DNA of 64,000 bases, from assembly GCF_017726655.1 (NCBI RefSeq), contig NZ_CP072308.1, positions 1,178,001-1,242,000 of the forward strand. The letters are read 5' to 3'. The position numbers and the translations under genes are program-made. Below, one piece after another: positions 1-9,346 of this stretch; position 1 is the stretch's first letter; the number at the start of each line of letters is the position of its first letter. This DNA is from Agrobacterium tumefaciens (GTDB taxonomy: Bacteria; Pseudomonadota; Alphaproteobacteria; Rhizobiales; Rhizobiaceae). The notes below the pieces were generated by a model that saw only the letters and a program-made list of their open reading frames with translations, was not told the DNA's origin and made no database searches.

Positions 1-2
1 TT

Positions 3-122
3 GCTGCGGAAGCCGAGACGCTGGCAGCAGCACCCGTCGTCAGTGTCGAATTTCCCGGCAAGCCCGATCCGCTGAAGACCGGCACCGTCATTCCCCTGCC
101 GCAGAAGCGCCCTGCTCCCTGA
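3..122 (+). CDS. C-terminal end of an unidentified protein (partial)
   Basis: The frame that ends in the TGA at 120-122 is open back to the window edge and gives 39 residues rich in Ala, Pro and Val, ending in PLPQKRPAP. A strong terminator 77 bases downstream supports this as the real end of a gene. The tail has no recognisable domain, and the Pro-rich composition suggests an unstructured C-terminus. The rest of the gene lies outside the window, so no function can be given. Confidence 0.55.
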   Translation, partial: AAEAETLAAAPVVSVEFPGKPDPLKTGTVIPLPQKRPAP

Positions 123-198
123 TATTGCGGCCCTGAACCCTTCTGTCGCTCCCTTTTGGCAGACGGAGATATCCGTCCACCCACTGCCTGCCTGACTT

Positions 199-232
199 GC
201 CCACGGAAACCTGTTTTCCGTGGGCTTTTTTT
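199..232 (+). terminator. Rho-independent terminator
   Basis: An 11-base perfect stem (gcccacggaaa at 199-209, tttccgtgggc at 215-225) with a five-base loop is followed by seven T at 226-232. It ends the transcript of the partial gene and isolates sufE from it. Confidence 0.85.
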
Positions 233-309
233 CGCTCATGGTTCAAAACCGCGGACACTTCGCCTATATGCTGGGCAAGACATTGAAAAACGGATGATAC
301 GGCGTGCCC

Positions 310-726
310 ATGGCCTCTCTTGAAACGATCCTCGACGACTTCGCTTTCCTCGATGACTGGGAGGACCGCTATCGTTATGTCATCGAACTCGGAAAAGCGC
401 TCCCCGATCTGCCCGAGGACAAGCGCACCGCTGAAAACAAGGTGCAGGGCTGTGCAAGCCAGGTCTGGCTCGTCAGCCACAGTGACGGCGCGGAGGATCC
501 TCTTCTGACCTTCGAGGGCGATTCGGATGCACATATCGTGCGCGGGCTCGTCGCCATCGTGCTCGCCGTCTATTCCGGCAAAAAAGCCTCCGAGATCGTC
601 AATCTCGATGCCATTGAGGTCTTCGACAAGATCGGACTTGTGGAGCATCTCTCCGCGCAGCGCGCCAATGGCCTTCGCTCCATGATCAAGCGTATTCGCG
701 AGGAAGCTCGCCTGCTTGCCGCCTGA
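310..726 (+). CDS. sufE: SufE family Fe-S cluster assembly protein (cysteine desulfuration)
   Basis: SufE accepts sulfur as a persulfide from the cysteine desulfurase SufS and passes it to the SUF scaffold for Fe-S cluster assembly in the cytosol. The 138-residue product has the family's usual size and core: a WEDRYRYVIELG helix, PEDKRTAENKVQGC, and the sulfur-accepting Cys in VQGCASQVWL near residue 49. The ATG at 310 gives the typical MASL start; a GTG at 304 would add two residues and cannot be excluded. No other suf gene is in the window, so this is a stand-alone copy. It is convergent with the DUF6456 gene, with three bases between the stop codons. Confidence 0.93.
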   Translation: MASLETILDDFAFLDDWEDRYRYVIELGKALPDLPEDKRTAENKVQGCASQVWLVSHSDGAEDPLLTFEGDSDAHIVRGLVAIVLAVYSGKKASEIVNLDAIEVFDKIGLVEHLSAQRANGLRSMIKRIREEARLLAA

Positions 727-729
727 GCT

Positions 730-1557
730 TCATCGCGTTATCGACGGGCGATAATCCGTGTCGCCCCAATGGTGGCTCCCGCTGCGTGTTTTACGCTCGG
801 GTGGCGCGTAGTGGCGGGCAAGCGCCAGAAGCGCTGCCCGCAACAGCAGTTTTGCCGAGCGGGCCGGCCACTGCCGCTCCCGTTCCACCGTCTCGAGGCC
901 CTTTTCGAAACAGCAGACATCGATGGCGACGCCCGCCAGTTCCGGTCCCATCGCATCCGCCGCGCGGGAAAAGCGATCCCTGGCCGCCATCGCCGCCTCG
1001 GTAATATCGAGGATGCCTCCCGCCTCACCTTTCGTGCGGCTCGCAATCCTCGGCTCCCACGTCGCCGTCACCTTCGGGTTCAGGTGCCCCCGGTGGAAAT
1101 CGCCGGCAAGTCGCTCGCCGGCCTCCAGCGCCTCAGCCGGGAAAAAGACGCCGCCGCACCGCTCTTTCAGCCTGGCAAGACTGCTGAGCGGCGAGCTGTT
1201 GAGATTGCGGCGCGCGCGCTGTCTCGCATCGTCAACCTCCACGACAACGGTCTGCATGTCCCGATGCTGTTCCTGGAATATCTCGTCTCGGTCTTTCGCA
1301 ATCGCCCGCTTCAGATAAGAGGTCAGCGGCGGCGCCGCGTAGAGCGTGCTCCCGCGCTGCTCGACCAGCCCGGAAGACACCGCAAGCCGGACCACCTCCG
1401 CTGCAAACCGCACCCTGACCTGCCCTCCCCGCGCCGGGTGCAGGATGATCTCGCCGCCCTCTTCCAGGAGCTCGGCCGGCCCGGCCGCGATTGAACGCAG
1501 CAGTCGCAGCACCTGGGGATTGGGAGACGACGCGTGAATGCGCTTTTGCTCACTCAT
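730..1557 (-). CDS. DUF6456 domain-containing protein
   Basis: This 275-residue alphaproteobacterial protein is of unknown function. The N-terminal half looks like a small winged-helix-like segment (residues 15-75), followed by a charged linker. The C-terminal half holds the DUF6456 region, with RDRFSRAADAMGPELAGVAIDVCC, the conserved stretch following the RLAGDF block. The ATG at 1557 is preferred over an in-frame GTG at 1566. It overlaps the stop of the DnaA-like gene by eight bases (GATGAGTGA), so the two are translationally coupled and probably act together. The family assignment is from memory of the C-terminal pattern; DNA binding is inference. Confidence 0.75.
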   Translation of the reverse strand: MSEQKRIHASSPNPQVLRLLRSIAAGPAELLEEGGEIILHPARGGQVRVRFAAEVVRLAVSSGLVEQRGSTLYAAPPLTSYLKRAIAKDRDEIFQEQHRDMQTVVVEVDDARQRARRNLNSSPLSSLARLKERCGGVFFPAEALEAGERLAGDFHRGHLNPKVTATWEPRIASRTKGEAGGILDITEAAMAARDRFSRAADAMGPELAGVAIDVCCFEKGLETVERERQWPARSAKLLLRAALLALARHYAPPERKTRSGSHHWGDTDYRPSITR

Positions 1558-1972
1558 CCCGCACACCCCTCAACACATTGAGAATGCCGGCGGCAAGCCG
1601 CTCTAGCGTAGCGACGAAGGCATCGAATGCCGGCTCGTCACGGCGGTCCTCGACCACCTGGCAGGCATGACCGACCGTCGTCCGGTCCCGGCCGAAGCAG
1701 CCCCCAATATCGGACATGGCGATGCCGAGCTGCACATGGCAGACATACATGGCGATCTGGCGGATGTGACAATCCATGCGTCTCATGTCACGGCGCGGCA
1801 GGGTCCGGTCGCCCGTCAGTTGCACCATCTCGACGGTGAGTTGCCGCACCAGACGGCAAAGACGGGTAACCTCCTCCCTGCCGACCGCCGGTGGCCGGGG
1901 ATGGAAAGGCGGGTGACCAAGCCGCCGGCAAGGCCGCGCGGCGGCAGACAGAACGTGAGAATCCGACGGCAT
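1550..1972 (-). CDS. DnaA domain IV-like helix-turn-helix protein
   Basis: The 140-residue protein carries only the C-terminal DNA-binding part of DnaA. GRDRTTVGHACQVVEDRRDE (about residues 95-115) corresponds to the DnaA signature GRDHTTVLHA, preceded by the helix RQIAMYVCHVQLGIAMSDIGGCF. It lacks the AAA+ ATPase module, so it cannot be an initiator by itself. It could bind DnaA-box-like DNA as a regulator. The ATG at 1972 follows AGAGGAG with good spacing; the TTG two codons upstream is less likely. It is the first gene of a coupled pair with the DUF6456 gene. Confidence 0.8.
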   Translation of the reverse strand: MPSDSHVLSAAARPCRRLGHPPFHPRPPAVGREEVTRLCRLVRQLTVEMVQLTGDRTLPRRDMRRMDCHIRQIAMYVCHVQLGIAMSDIGGCFGRDRTTVGHACQVVEDRRDEPAFDAFVATLERLAAGILNVLRGVRDE

Positions 1973-2133
1973 ATGCAACTCCTCTACGAATAGGAATTAT
2001 TTCATACACCTGCGACCAAGTACGGGGAAGTGCAAATTTTAATCGACGGGTTATGCCGTTGAAACGCCTGAATTTTCGAAAGATTGATGCCAGAAAATGA
2101 GGATTTTTTTCCTCTAAAAATTCGTGCGCGCCA

Positions 2134-2160
2134 ACAAAAAAGCCGGTCTGACGACCGGCT
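2134..2160 (-). terminator. Terminator of ros
   Basis: On the minus strand AGCCGGTC, loop GTCA, GACCGGCT is followed by a run of T (plus-strand A at 2136-2141). It lies 170 bases past the ros stop codon. Between it and ros is a short palindrome (ctccccgcggggag, about 2230-2243). Confidence 0.8.
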
Positions 2161-2331
2161 GACTATCCATGGGATGGAAAGACGTTTCCAAACGAAACAT
2201 CTGGAGCGGGCAAATCCGCCTTGCCGCCCTCTCCCCGCGGGGAGAAGGTGGCGACAGCGGGCTGGGGGTAGCCTTCTACCCACCAACTCCGCGGCGAAGA
2301 TAAAACCAGCTTCGCCGACCCCGAAGTAAAA

Positions 2332-2760
2332 TCAACGGCTGGCCTTGCGGCGCTGGCCGAGACCCATTTCCTTGGCGAGCCGCGAGCGGGCTTCCGCGTA
2401 AGCGGGCGCAACCATCGGATAGTCGGTCGCCAGATCCCATTTTTCGCGATATTCTTCCGGCGTCATGCTGTGATGCGTCGTCAGATGGCGCTTGAGTGAC
2501 TTGAACGAGCCGCCGCATTCCAGACAGACGATGTGATCGTCCTGAACCGACTTGCGAACAGAGACGGCTGGCTTCTGCTTTTCGACATTGACCGCCACCG
2601 ATGCCGGTGCCGATGTTCCGCTGAGTGCCGTGTGAACATCCGAAATAAGGCCGGGAAGCTCAGTTACCGGAACGACGTGGTTGCTAACATAGGCAGCCAC
2701 AATATCCGCCGTCAGTTCGACCAGCAGATCCTGGGCGTTACCGTATGCAGTTTCCGTCAT
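2332..2760 (-). CDS. ros: Ros/MucR family zinc-finger transcriptional regulator
   Basis: Ros represses virC/virD, ipt and exopolysaccharide-related genes in A. tumefaciens and regulates its own expression. The 142-residue product agrees, from memory, almost residue for residue with the described A. tumefaciens Ros. The prokaryotic C2H2 zinc finger is visible: Cys79 and Cys82 (CLEC), then His92 and His97, with the basic LKRHLTTHH helix that contacts AT-rich DNA. Downstream [13 protein letters not shown] is typical of MucR proteins. The start is preceded by AGGAGAT. Single gene, with a long AT-rich leader region (2761-3192) in which self-regulation would act. Confidence 0.95.
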   Translation of the reverse strand: MTETAYGNAQDLLVELTADIVAAYVSNHVVPVTELPGLISDVHTALSGTSAPASVAVNVEKQKPAVSVRKSVQDDHIVCLECGGSFKSLKRHLTTHHSMTPEEYREKWDLATDYPMVAPAYAEARSRLAKEMGLGQRRKASR

Positions 2761-3192
2761 TTAAGTATCTCCTGTTTATATATCCCCTGAAGCGCGCAAG
2801 CGCTGCATCGAGCGATGTGAAGTTACCCGGCGCCCCACCCTCGCCCTGTTGATACCAACATGAAACCTACCCCTAGATTTCGAGCGAAACCGGAAACGAA
2901 TTGAACCGAGATTCAACTTATGGCCCGCGACATGGGCAGCAATGGACCTGATATCCATAGATTAGGCATTAATAAAATACCTATGCCGTTCATGACGAGG
3001 CAAAATGCAAATCGCGATAAGCAACTTTACACTTAATTTGGATACCAGCAAAACAGCAAAAGTCAAATTCCTATTATGAATTTTTCAGTTCAAAACAGTC
3101 TAATCTCAATACAAAAAATCACGGGTTATAAAATACTATCACAAGTATTAATCCAAAATCCGCACCCCCATTTATTTAGGGGGATTTCAACT
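2761..3192. promoter_or_regulatory. Intergenic region upstream of ros (AT-rich), no gene seen
   Basis: The region holds no convincing gene. From about 2955 to 3180 it is strikingly AT-rich compared with its surroundings, with many short A/T tracts. This fits promoter DNA and the AT-rich, degenerate sites bound by Ros/MucR proteins. The ros promoter must lie here on the minus strand. At its right edge is a possible weak terminator for the Mrp operon. Confidence 0.5.
3150..3187 (-). terminator. Possible weak terminator of the mrp operon
   Basis: On the minus strand CCCCC, a nine-base A/T loop and GGGGG (3165-3183) follow the mrpG stop codon by about ten bases. The downstream T-rich stretch is interrupted, so termination may be inefficient. 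Confidence 0.45.
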
Positions 3193-3525
3193 TCAAATCT
3201 GCTTGAGGTCATCAACTACAGATTTTACTGCGAGCGGATAACCTGCCTTGTGAGCAGCCATTGCGAGAAGGTGGGCCGAAACCGGGGCCGTCAGAATGAA
3301 GAAAAAGAAGCCCGCGAGCGCCCGCGCCAATGTCGCTATTTCCATGGAATGGATGCCGACGGCCAGAAGCAGCAGGCCCGATCCGACCGTTCCCGCCTTG
3401 GAGGCCGCATGCATGCGCGTATAGACATCCGGCAGACGATTGAGCCCGATGGCCGCAATCAGCGAGAAGATGGCGCCCGTAATCGTCAGCGCCACAACGA
3501 GCCCAGCCACGATCCAAGCCATCAT
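3193..3525 (-). CDS. mrpG: Mrp/Mnh antiporter subunit G
   Basis: MrpG (MnhG/PhaG) is a small membrane subunit of the multisubunit cation/proton antiporter, needed for complex assembly. The 110-residue product has three predicted membrane segments and the family landmark [22 protein letters not shown] around residues 28-49. It is the last gene of the seven-gene operon, and its start overlaps the mrpF stop by four bases (ATGA). Confidence 0.93.
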   Translation of the reverse strand: MMAWIVAGLVVALTITGAIFSLIAAIGLNRLPDVYTRMHAASKAGTVGSGLLLLAVGIHSMEIATLARALAGFFFFILTAPVSAHLLAMAAHKAGYPLAVKSVVDDLKQI

Positions 3526-3908
3526 CGTCTGCCCTTTCCTTTTTTTGCGCCGGAACCTGATTCCATCGTCTTCTCAAGAGCTTCGGATGCCCTCTCACCG
3601 TCAAGAACCGCCTTCGGCCGCCGCGGCCCGTCCGGCCCGCGTGACAGCACGAAGCGGGCAAAGGCGACCGTTGCCAGAAATCCGACCAGCCCAAGCGCAA
3701 TGGCAATATCCACGTAGAGGTTAAAACCGGTCCGGATGGCGATAACGGCGATGAACCCGATGGCGATACCCACCAGCATGTCGAGCGCAACGATGCGATC
3801 CGGCAAGGTCGGGCCGACGACGACACGGTAGACCGTCAGCAAAAAGGCGACCGAGAGAACAATCGATGCGAGTATAGTTGAAAATGAAACCAGCTGTTCC
3901 GGCGTCAT
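3522..3908 (-). CDS. mrpF: Mrp/Mnh antiporter subunit F
   Basis: MrpF is a small three-helix membrane subunit of the Mrp antiporter. The 128-residue product contains the typical [20 protein letters not shown] segment (about residues 28-47) followed by a hydrophobic helix. The C-terminus has an extra charged Lys/Arg/Gly-rich tail beyond the usual ~90-residue core. It overlaps mrpE and mrpG by four bases each, so translation is coupled. Confidence 0.93.
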   Translation of the reverse strand: MTPEQLVSFSTILASIVLSVAFLLTVYRVVVGPTLPDRIVALDMLVGIAIGFIAVIAIRTGFNLYVDIAIALGLVGFLATVAFARFVLSRGPDGPRRPKAVLDGERASEALEKTMESGSGAKKGKGRR

Positions 3909-4387
3909 GACTGGAACGCCTCCATGATCTTTCTTTCAAAACCGTCGCGAATATCTTTTCTCGTCGCTTCGATATCGCTGCAGTCGATCGCGTGCACGTA
4001 AAGCGTCTTTCTGTCCGGCGAAACGTCGACGGAGAGCGTGCCTGGCGTGAGCGTGATAAGGTTGGCCAGCAGCGTGATTTCGAAATCCGTCTGCACCGTC
4101 AGCGGATAGGCGAAGATTCCGGGCTGCACGTCAAGTTTCTGACGGGTGACGAGCACCGCGACCTTCCAGGCCGAAAGCGCCAGTTCCTTGAAGAATAGCA
4201 GCGTCAGCGACAAGATCCGCCACACCCTCGGCGGCCGGCGACGCCCCGTCGGGAGCTGGTGCCGGATGAGGCCAAGCGCCAGGGCCGACACGATGACGGC
4301 AAAGGCGGCGTTTGCGAGCGTGAAGCTGCCGGTGACCGCAAGCCATACGCCGACAAACATCACCATCAGCGAGACATAGAGGCTCAT
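3905..4387 (-). CDS. mrpE: Mrp/Mnh antiporter subunit E
   Basis: MrpE is a membrane subunit at the edge of the antiporter that supports assembly and stability. The 160-residue product has an N-terminal pair of hydrophobic helices and the conserved cytoplasmic domain TDFEITLLANLITLTPGTLSVDV (about residues 104-126) followed by LYVHAID. It overlaps mrpD and mrpF by four bases each. Confidence 0.93.
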   Translation of the reverse strand: MSLYVSLMVMFVGVWLAVTGSFTLANAAFAVIVSALALGLIRHQLPTGRRRPPRVWRILSLTLLFFKELALSAWKVAVLVTRQKLDVQPGIFAYPLTVQTDFEITLLANLITLTPGTLSVDVSPDRKTLYVHAIDCSDIEATRKDIRDGFERKIMEAFQS

Positions 4388-5964
4388 GGTCTGCCTCCTT
4401 CTGAAAAGACCGACTGGATATAGGCCTGTGGGTTACCGAGGCCTGCGGCCGCCTGCTGGCTGAGATTCAGCAGGCTTTCCGGGAACAGCCCGAAGATGAC
4501 GACAAGCAGCGTTAGCCCCACCAGCGGCGCGACAGAAGGGGCCGGTGACGATGCTGCCGGCGGCTGGCCGGAGGTCTTGCCGGCAATGGCCGGAGCCGGA
4601 CGCCAGAAACACAGAAGGAAGACCCGCCCGAAAGCGATTGTCGCGATGAAGCCGGAGACAAGGATGGCGGCGGCGAGCCACCAAGCGCCGATGTCGATGG
4701 CGGACTTGACCAGGATGGCCTTCGGCCAGAAGCCGGTAAAGGGCGGCAGGCCGGAGCCGGCAAAGAACAGGGCCAGCACCAAGGCCGAAAACCAGGGGGC
4801 TTGCCGGTAGAGGCCGCCGAGATTGGTCAGGGTAAAGCTGCCGCCAAGCCGGGCGGCGTGGCCTGCGGCAAGATAAAGCGCCGTCATCAGCACCATGGAA
4901 TGCAGCGCGTAGAAGATCGCGCCTGACACGCCTGATGGCGTGCCGATAGCAATGCCGGCCATCATGTAGCCGATGCCCGAGATGACGATATAGCCGAGCA
5001 TGCGGCGGATATCGTTCTGGGCAAGCGCGCCCATCGCGCCGAGCACCATGGTAAGTGCGGCGGAGATGGCGATGACGATGCTGAGTTCTTCCCGCTCGAC
5101 CGGAAACAGCATGACCATGACCCGCAGCAGGGCATAGATACCGACCTTGGTGAGAAGGCCGCCGAAAAGCGCGGAAACGACAATCCGCGGCGTGTGGTAA
5201 GACGCCGGCAACCAGAAATTCACCGGGAAGGCGGCCGCTTTCATGGCAAAGGCGAGCGCGAAGAGGCTCGCAAGCGTCATCAGCGGCGCGGCGCCACGCA
5301 GCTGTGTCGCTTTCTGGGCGATATCGGCCATGTTGAGCGTGCCGAAGATGGCATAGAGATAACCGACCGTGATCAGGAACAAGGTGGTGCCAATAAGGTT
5401 CAGAATGGCGTATTTCAGCGCGCCGTCGATCTGCTCGCGGGTCGAACCGAGCACGATGAGGCCGAAGGACGAGATCAGCAGCACCTCGAACCAGACATAG
5501 AGGTTGAAGATGTCGCCGGTCAGGAAAGCGCCTGTCACGCCGGCCATCAACAGCATCAGGAAGGGATAAAAACCATAGCGCCGGCCGCTGGCGTCGATAT
5601 CCGCACCGGCATGGATCGCCCCTGCCAGCGCCACGATGGCGGCGGCAAGCGACAAAAGTGCGCCCGTGAGATCAGCGGTAAAGGCAATGCCGAAGGGTGG
5701 CAGCCACCGACCCATGACCATGGTGAAGGGGCCTCCAGTCGCGACCTTCCACAAGAGTGCGGCATCGAGCACGACCAGCAGGACGAGCGCCGCGATGGCA
5801 ACCGTGGCGTGATGGCGGATCGCGTGGCGCATCATCATCAACACCGCGCCCGCACCGATGCAAAGCGCGATGGGAAGGATGATCAGCCAGTCTGCGAGCG
5901 GCACGGGTGCCGTGACGAGCGCTGCGGAGAGATCGGTAACTGCCGATGTGGTGGAGGATGCCAT
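4384..5964 (-). CDS. mrpD: Mrp/Mnh antiporter subunit D
   Basis: MrpD is an antiporter-like subunit related to complex I NuoN/NuoM and forms one of the proton paths. The 526-residue protein has about 14 hydrophobic segments and the signature LTGDIFNLYVWFEV, with the conserved Glu at residue 160 in the membrane. Further on it has FPVNFWLPASYHTPRIVVSALFGG, the lysine-loop region. It begins 19 bases after the mrpC stop, the only real gap in the operon, and ends overlapping mrpE. Confidence 0.95.
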   Translation of the reverse strand: MASSTTSAVTDLSAALVTAPVPLADWLIILPIALCIGAGAVLMMMRHAIRHHATVAIAALVLLVVLDAALLWKVATGGPFTMVMGRWLPPFGIAFTADLTGALLSLAAAIVALAGAIHAGADIDASGRRYGFYPFLMLLMAGVTGAFLTGDIFNLYVWFEVLLISSFGLIVLGSTREQIDGALKYAILNLIGTTLFLITVGYLYAIFGTLNMADIAQKATQLRGAAPLMTLASLFALAFAMKAAAFPVNFWLPASYHTPRIVVSALFGGLLTKVGIYALLRVMVMLFPVEREELSIVIAISAALTMVLGAMGALAQNDIRRMLGYIVISGIGYMMAGIAIGTPSGVSGAIFYALHSMVLMTALYLAAGHAARLGGSFTLTNLGGLYRQAPWFSALVLALFFAGSGLPPFTGFWPKAILVKSAIDIGAWWLAAAILVSGFIATIAFGRVFLLCFWRPAPAIAGKTSGQPPAASSPAPSVAPLVGLTLLVVIFGLFPESLLNLSQQAAAGLGNPQAYIQSVFSEGGRP

Positions 5965-5983
5965 GGTGTCTCAGCCTCGCAGC

Positions 5984-6361
5984 TCAATAACCGAGCGGCG
6001 GCAAGGGCTCGCCTGCCGGTTCTGCGGTGCGCATTTCGTCCGTGTCGTCGGTCTGCAGTTCCTGAAACGCACGCCAGGTCAGCACCAGGAGAAAACAGAA
6101 GAAGGAAAAGGAAATCACGATGGCCGTGAGGATAAGCGCCTGCGGCAGCGGATTGGCCGCACCTGCGGGCAGCGTGTCCAGGCCCGGTGGAATGATCGGC
6201 GGCACCTCGCGCGTCAACCGGCCTGCGGTGAACAGCAGCAGGTTCACCGCATTGCCGAGAATGGCGATGCCGAGCAGCACACGGATGCTGTGACGCGACA
6301 GCATCAGATAGATCGCCACCGAAAAGAAGATGCCGACGAGAATCGAGAAGACCGCTTCCAT
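5984..6361 (-). CDS. mrpC: Mrp/Mnh antiporter subunit C
   Basis: MrpC resembles NuoK of complex I. The 125-residue product has three membrane helices with the family motif LGIAILGNAVNLLLF (about residues 31-45). The C-terminal tail is Pro-rich and soluble. Its ATG shares one base with the mrpB stop codon (TGATG), so the genes are tightly coupled. Confidence 0.94.
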   Translation of the reverse strand: MEAVFSILVGIFFSVAIYLMLSRHSIRVLLGIAILGNAVNLLLFTAGRLTREVPPIIPPGLDTLPAGAANPLPQALILTAIVISFSFFCFLLVLTWRAFQELQTDDTDEMRTAEPAGEPLPPLGY

Positions 6362-6780
6362 CAGTCGCTATCCCTTTCTTCCAGCGCAAGTGCAATGGAT
6401 GTGATGGCGCCGACCACGACAAGATAGACGCCAATATCGAAGGACATGACGGTGGAGAGGGGAATCTCCACACCCAACAGGTTCGGATAGATCCAGAGCC
6501 CTGTCATGAAGGGCACGCTAGCCGCCATCGACACCAAACCCGAAAGCATCGAAGCCAGCAGCCCTGCCCCGGCAATGGCCAGCGGATGAAACACAATCGC
6601 CCGGCGAACCGCCGAAACGCCGTAAGCGATGCCATAAATCGCCAGTGCCGACACAGCGATCAAACCGCCGATAAAGCCGCCACCGGGCTCGTTGTGGCCG
6701 CGCAGCAGCACAAAGATGGAAAAAAGCACCATCAGACTGGTAACAACGGGGGCAATGGTGCGCAGGATAAGCGTATTCAT
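6361..6780 (-). CDS. mrpB: Mrp/Mnh antiporter subunit B
   Basis: MrpB is a four-helix membrane subunit of the antiporter. The 139-residue product carries the signature [15 protein letters not shown] (about residues 28-42), typical of the MnhB domain. The separate mrpB gene together with a long mrpA shows the seven-gene arrangement rather than the fused phaAB form. It overlaps mrpA by four bases. Confidence 0.94.
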   Translation of the reverse strand: MNTLILRTIAPVVTSLMVLFSIFVLLRGHNEPGGGFIGGLIAVSALAIYGIAYGVSAVRRAIVFHPLAIAGAGLLASMLSGLVSMAASVPFMTGLWIYPNLLGVEIPLSTVMSFDIGVYLVVVGAITSIALALEERDSD

Positions 6781-9146
6781 GCGCGTGCTCCCTTTTTCTT
6801 CGCGGATTTCGCCGGACCTTTGACGGCGGCGGTCGGCCGAATGCGGATGAGCGCAAGGATGGCGAGGCCGGTTATCATCACGACCGCGATTTCACCGAGC
6901 GTATCCGTGCCGCGGAAGTCGACTATGATGACGTTGACCACATTGGCGCCATGGGCAATGACCTTGGAATAGGTGTTGTAGAACTCGGTCAGGCGGTTGT
7001 CGAAGCTCGCCTGCGTCGCCCGCATCAGGAACAGGGCAAAGCCTATTCCGCAGGCAATGGCGATGGTGCTATCGAGCAGCTTCTGGCCAAGGCCGCGGTG
7101 ATCTGACGGTGACAGGCGAAGCCGCGTCATCACCAGCGTGAGGATGACCACCGACAACGTCTCGACCATGAACTGCGTGAATGACAGATCAGGCGCGCCG
7201 AACAGCAGGAAGATGACGGCGACCGCAAAGCCCTGGATGCCGAGCGCGATGATGGCCGTGAGCCGGCTCGACGCCGTCAGCACCGCAACGAGACCGGCCA
7301 CCGCAATGACGATGAATGTCAGCTCATAAACTTGCATATCACCCGGCCACCCTGGCATGGACGGTAGTTCGTCATAAAGGAACAGCGGCACCAGCAGCAC
7401 GGCAGCGATAACGGCGAAGGTGGCGGTGACGTAAAATTCTAGCCTGCCCGGCTGGATGAGCCGCGTGATGTGGAACGACATCCGCACCAGCATTTCGATG
7501 AAGACGTCAAAGCCTCTGTCCGGCCCCGCCCCCAATGCCTTGAAGCTGCGGTCCATCAGGCTGCGCAGGGTGGAAAGCTTGTTATAAAAGACGATGCCGA
7601 GCGCGATGGTCAGCAGCGACAGGCCAAGCGGCACGCCGATATGCGGGATCAGCGAGATTTCCACCGGCCGCGCCTCGCCCGCAATGGCGCTTGCCATGGG
7701 GGTGGAGATGTAAAAATGCGCAACGGCGGAAAACAGCGCGATCGTCAGCCCCTTCAGCGCCAGGAGCGCCGGGCCGAGCCACAGCAGAACCGGGCCTTCA
7801 TGGGCGTGTTTCGGGGTTTTGACCGGCTTGCCAAGGAAGGGTTTCAGCGCGACGGCAAAGGCGACGGCGAACATCAGCGCGTTGCCGATGAGAGCAATCC
7901 CGGTAAACAGCACGGCGCGCGGATTGGCATGCGCCAGCGCATAATAAATCTCCTCCTTGGCGAGGAAGCCGAAGAAAGGGGGCAGGCCAGCCATGGAAAT
8001 CGCCGCCGCCAGCGCTGCTGCAAAGGTGATCGGCATGGCTTTTCGCAGGCCACCGAGCTTCGTCACGTCACGCGTGCCGGTCTCGTGATCGATAATGCCG
8101 GCGACCATGAACAGCGCGCCCTTGAACAGGGAATGCGCGACAAGATAAAGCACCGCCGCCTCTATGGCGTGAGCAGACCCGAAGCCCGTGAGCATGACCA
8201 GGAGGCCGAGCGACGACACCGTGGTATAGGCAAGCATCAGCTTCAGGTCTGTCTGGCGCACGGCGAGCAGCGCGCCTGTGAGCATCGTCAGCCCGCCGAA
8301 AAACGGCAGCAGGATCTGCCAGGCGGCGGTATCGCCGAGAACCGGGTTGAGGCGCATCAGCAGATAAACGCCGGCCTTCACCATGGTCGCCGAATGCAGA
8401 TAGGCCGAGACAGGCGTTGGCGCTTCCATGGCGTTGGGCAGCCAGAAATGGAAGGGAAACTGCGCGGATTTGGTAAAGGCGCCGCCGAGAACCAGAAGCA
8501 GAGCCGCCAGATAAAACGGGCTGTCGCGCAGCACATCGCCGCCGCGTACCAGCATCGACAATTGCGTGATACCGCTGATGTCCCAGATGAAGATCAGCCC
8601 GGCAAGCAGCAGCAGACCACCGCCGCCGGTCACCACCAGCGCCTGTAGCGCGGCGCGGCGCGAGGCGGCCCGCTCATGATCGAACCCGATCAGCAGGAAG
8701 GATGTGATGGAGGTGAGCTCCCAGAAAACGAAGAGCATCAGCAGGCTGTCTGAGACGACGACGCCGAGCATTGCCCCCATGAAGAGCAGCAGGAAGGACA
8801 GGAAACGGCCCTGCTGCGGGTGGCCTTTCATGTAGCCGCCCGCATAAAGGACGACCAGCATGCCGATGCCCGTGATCAGCAACGCAAAGGTGAGCGACAG
8901 GCCGTCGATGAACCAGGAGAAGCTGAGATTGAAACTCGGCACCCAGGCGTAACCGCCCGTCACCACGCCACCAGCTGCGACCTCCGGCAGCATCCGCGCA
9001 AAATGGAGGAACGCCAAAGCCGGCGCGATGGCGATGATCCAGGCCGCGTTATGACCGAACCGTTTCACCAGTGCAGGCGCGGCAAGCGCTGCCAGGAACG
9101 GCAAAAACAGCGACAGGAATGTCAGCGGCGTGACATCTGGTGTCAT
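6777..9146 (-). CDS. mrpA: Mrp/Mnh antiporter subunit A
   Basis: MrpA is the largest subunit, combining a NuoL-like antiporter module with a C-terminal membrane extension thought to carry the sodium path. The 789-residue protein shows [15 protein letters not shown] with the key Glu143, and [20 protein letters not shown] typical of NuoL-like subunits. The last ~200 residues hold the MrpA-specific region ([20 protein letters not shown]). It is first in the operon; its promoter must lie in 9147-9346, shared with divergent msrB. Expected role: Na+(K+)/H+ exchange at alkaline pH or under salt. Confidence 0.95.
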   Translation of the reverse strand: MTPDVTPLTFLSLFLPFLAALAAPALVKRFGHNAAWIIAIAPALAFLHFARMLPEVAAGGVVTGGYAWVPSFNLSFSWFIDGLSLTFALLITGIGMLVVLYAGGYMKGHPQQGRFLSFLLLFMGAMLGVVVSDSLLMLFVFWELTSITSFLLIGFDHERAASRRAALQALVVTGGGGLLLLAGLIFIWDISGITQLSMLVRGGDVLRDSPFYLAALLLVLGGAFTKSAQFPFHFWLPNAMEAPTPVSAYLHSATMVKAGVYLLMRLNPVLGDTAAWQILLPFFGGLTMLTGALLAVRQTDLKLMLAYTTVSSLGLLVMLTGFGSAHAIEAAVLYLVAHSLFKGALFMVAGIIDHETGTRDVTKLGGLRKAMPITFAAALAAAISMAGLPPFFGFLAKEEIYYALAHANPRAVLFTGIALIGNALMFAVAFAVALKPFLGKPVKTPKHAHEGPVLLWLGPALLALKGLTIALFSAVAHFYISTPMASAIAGEARPVEISLIPHIGVPLGLSLLTIALGIVFYNKLSTLRSLMDRSFKALGAGPDRGFDVFIEMLVRMSFHITRLIQPGRLEFYVTATFAVIAAVLLVPLFLYDELPSMPGWPGDMQVYELTFIVIAVAGLVAVLTASSRLTAIIALGIQGFAVAVIFLLFGAPDLSFTQFMVETLSVVILTLVMTRLRLSPSDHRGLGQKLLDSTIAIACGIGFALFLMRATQASFDNRLTEFYNTYSKVIAHGANVVNVIIVDFRGTDTLGEIAVVMITGLAILALIRIRPTAAVKGPAKSAKKKGARA

Positions 9147-9262
9147 TCACATCTCCCGGGATGTCCCCCATCCCCGCGCCACTCAAGCGGCAGTCTTCTT
9201 AAATTCGTTTTTCAGTTAAGGCATAGATACGGGCATCTCAACCGAAATCGGTCCGTCCGCTT

Positions 9263-9280
9263 CATAACGAAAGCGTTATG
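9263..9280. promoter_or_regulatory. Inverted repeat between mrpA and msrB
   Basis: CATAACG, four bases, CGTTATG form a perfect seven-base dyad in the 200-base gap between two divergent genes. It lies 116 bases from the mrpA start and 67 bases from the msrB start. It could be an operator; the binding protein is unknown. Confidence 0.35.
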
Positions 9281-9346
9281 ACCCGCCTCCCCTTTCAATT
9301 CGCCTCAGCGATGATTATTTGAGGCGGGAACAGAAAGGATCATTCC

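Noticed and set aside
2226..2250. Second terminator for ros
   Set aside because: The ctccccgcggggag palindrome lacks a T run and belongs to the small dispersed repeat family; the stronger terminator is at 2134-2160.
3076..3717. A 213-codon frame running from the ros leader into mrpG/mrpF on the opposite strand
   Set aside because: Only its first third is outside the coding antiporter genes, where it is AT-rich without a start signal.
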